This document shows, piece by piece, positions 62,901 to 64,000 of a DNA stretch of 64,000 bases. The notes below the pieces were generated by a model. That model had not been told where the DNA came from. It worked only from the letters and a program-made list of their open reading frames with translations, and searched no databases. The stretch covers positions 1,116,001-1,180,000 of the forward strand of contig NC_018334.1 in the NCBI RefSeq assembly GCF_000234665.1, given 5' to 3'. The stretch comes from Leishmania mexicana MHOM/GT/2001/U1103. Its lineage: Eukaryota > Euglenozoa > Kinetoplastea > Trypanosomatida > Trypanosomatidae. The translations under genes and the position numbers were made by a program. Every line of letters begins with the position of its first letter. The stretch's first letter is position 1.

Positions 62901-63605
62901 TCAGGCGGTTTCGGCGTCGGTAGCGGTCTTAAAGTGTGCCGCGTGCTTTATCCACGCCTCCTTCACGCACTCCAGGTCTGCCGCCACGTTGTTCCATAAG
63001 ACCTTCCGCCTCGACCCGCCTTCATCCTTAAACCGCATGAATAGCATCACGGCAAGCTCATAGGACTCAATAGAGGTAAACTGTATAAGCCACGTTATAG
63101 TCGGGCTATCCGTGGCGCCGGCGCTCGAGGGGGCTGGGGAAAGCATAGGGTGCTTCTTCGAAAAGACATCTTTCAGTCCGAGGCGCTTCGAGGGTTTCTC
63201 CGACCAAGCCGTGTTGTCCGCGGTGATGGAGGCGGAGATGAGTGATCCGATATTACTCCGCAGAAAAGTGCCTACGGGGGAGCTGTGATTCGTGAGGGAG
63301 ACCTCCGTGCCTGTGATGCACAGCACCATCTTCGCCTTCAAGGAGTCATAGTTGCATTCGATCGCGTACGGGCTATAGTGCGGCCACATCTCCACCCTCT
63401 GGACATGGAGGGAGCGGTACAGGACCTCCTGCGGTTTGCCCTTTCGACTGATGGTAACCGTGCCAGCGTTGACGTCGATGGTCAGGATGCGCGTCGACCA
63501 CCTGCCCCGCTCATACAGACCCTGCTTCCGCACTGCGATTTGGGGCGGGTGGGTGTCGTTCAGCTGCTGCTGCTGCTGCTGCGGTGGCTCCGTCTCAGCC
63601 TCCAT
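62901..63605 (-). CDS. PH-like domain protein, paralogue of the gene at 54128
   Basis: 234 residues from the ATG at 63605. The frame extends to 63659, but the codon there is GTG and a GCCGCAG acceptor lies two bases before this ATG (AG 63608-63609). The N-terminus is acidic with six Gln (QQQQQQ). Then IAVRKQGLYERGRWSTRILT, DVNAGTVTISRKGKPQEVLY and HVQRVEMWPHYSPYAIECNY give the strands and basic turns of a PH fold. KMVLCITGTEVSLTNHSSPV continues it. A Ser/Lys-rich loop (EKPSKRLGLKDVFSKKHPML) follows, then ITWLIQFTSIESYELAVMLF and a closing helix. Its paralogue is about 8 kb downstream, diverged in the loop and N-terminus but aligned in the strands. Likely role: membrane-lipid or protein binding; ligand unknown. 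No named family assigned. Confidence 0.75.
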   Translation of the reverse strand: MEAETEPPQQQQQQLNDTHPPQIAVRKQGLYERGRWSTRILTIDVNAGTVTISRKGKPQEVLYRSLHVQRVEMWPHYSPYAIECNYDSLKAKMVLCITGTEVSLTNHSSPVGTFLRSNIGSLISASITADNTAWSEKPSKRLGLKDVFSKKHPMLSPAPSSAGATDSPTITWLIQFTSIESYELAVMLFMRFKDEGGSRRKVLWNNVAADLECVKEAWIKHAAHFKTATDAETA

Positions 63606-64000
63606 GCCTGCGGCACAGATGCGGCCACGTGGGGAGGGGGAGAGACACGTGGGTGCCACTAAGCTACTGTGTGTGTAAGAGTAGTGGTGGGACTACACGG
63701 ACAACGAAGGAGAAGAGGTGAGTGAGGGGTACAGGGGGAGAGGACGTGGCAGAGGGCGGGCGAGGCAGCAGAGAAGCAACGCCCCGATCTGTATGTTTGT
63801 GTGGAGTGAGAAAGAGGATTAAAGGGGGGAGGCAGGACAGTGAAGGAGGCATACATGTGGTCAGTGAGAGCACCATCGTGCAGAGGATCCTTAGGTGCAG
63901 GTGACACCGCCGATCCGCAAGCAAGACCGAGCGGCGTAGAGTTTCATCGCTGCCGCGGTCGCGGCGTGTATGTGCCAATCCCCTGCAAAGCAGAGGCACT
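63606..64000. other. right-edge spacer
   Basis: Upstream region of the PH-like gene: pyrimidine-rich on the minus strand next to the AG at 63608-63609, then mixed sequence to the edge. No other gene is seen in these 395 bases. Confidence 0.6.

Overview
The window looks like nuclear DNA of a Leishmania-type trypanosomatid. It is GC-rich and its genes lack introns. Every convincing gene lies on the minus strand, as in one directional (polycistronic) cluster. Pyrimidine tracts ending in AG, the form of spliced-leader acceptors, precede most starts on the transcribed strand. The spacers are long, with purine-rich plus strands, (CA)n, (TA)n and G-tracts, and they hold several copies of what look like SIDER retroposons. 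The species is not determined here.

Genes in transcription order, from right to left: a PH-like protein (62901-63605); a second, diverged PH-like paralogue (54128-54811); a 203-residue unknown (49294-49905); a protein of about 1,220 residues with two split PH-like segments (37888-41562); a cation-diffusion-facilitator zinc transporter (34514-35869); a Ser-rich unknown (27174-29615); a MAK11/PAK1IP1-type WD40 ribosome-assembly factor (20752-22134); a 539-residue unknown (18397-20016); symplekin of the mRNA 3'-end machinery (12383-16876); a 50-residue tail-anchored micro-protein (11628-11780); a one-pass membrane protein (8019-8726); a decayed HAD phosphatase copy (about 3770-4890); the intact 4-nitrophenylphosphatase/phosphoglycolate-phosphatase-like enzyme (2250-3344); and the 5' part of a probable mitochondrial protein running off the left edge (1-250).

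The genes do not form a metabolic pathway, which is normal for such clusters. The points that stand out are the scattered PH-like family, the intact and ruined HAD pair, and three pairs of similar repeats. One pair is direct and brackets the phosphatase. One is inverted, nearly identical, and brackets the zinc transporter. One is direct and sits between the two PH-like genes. These repeats could support deletion or amplification. I found no tRNA, rRNA, CRISPR array, insertion sequence or phage. Small non-coding RNAs such as snoRNAs cannot be excluded by eye.
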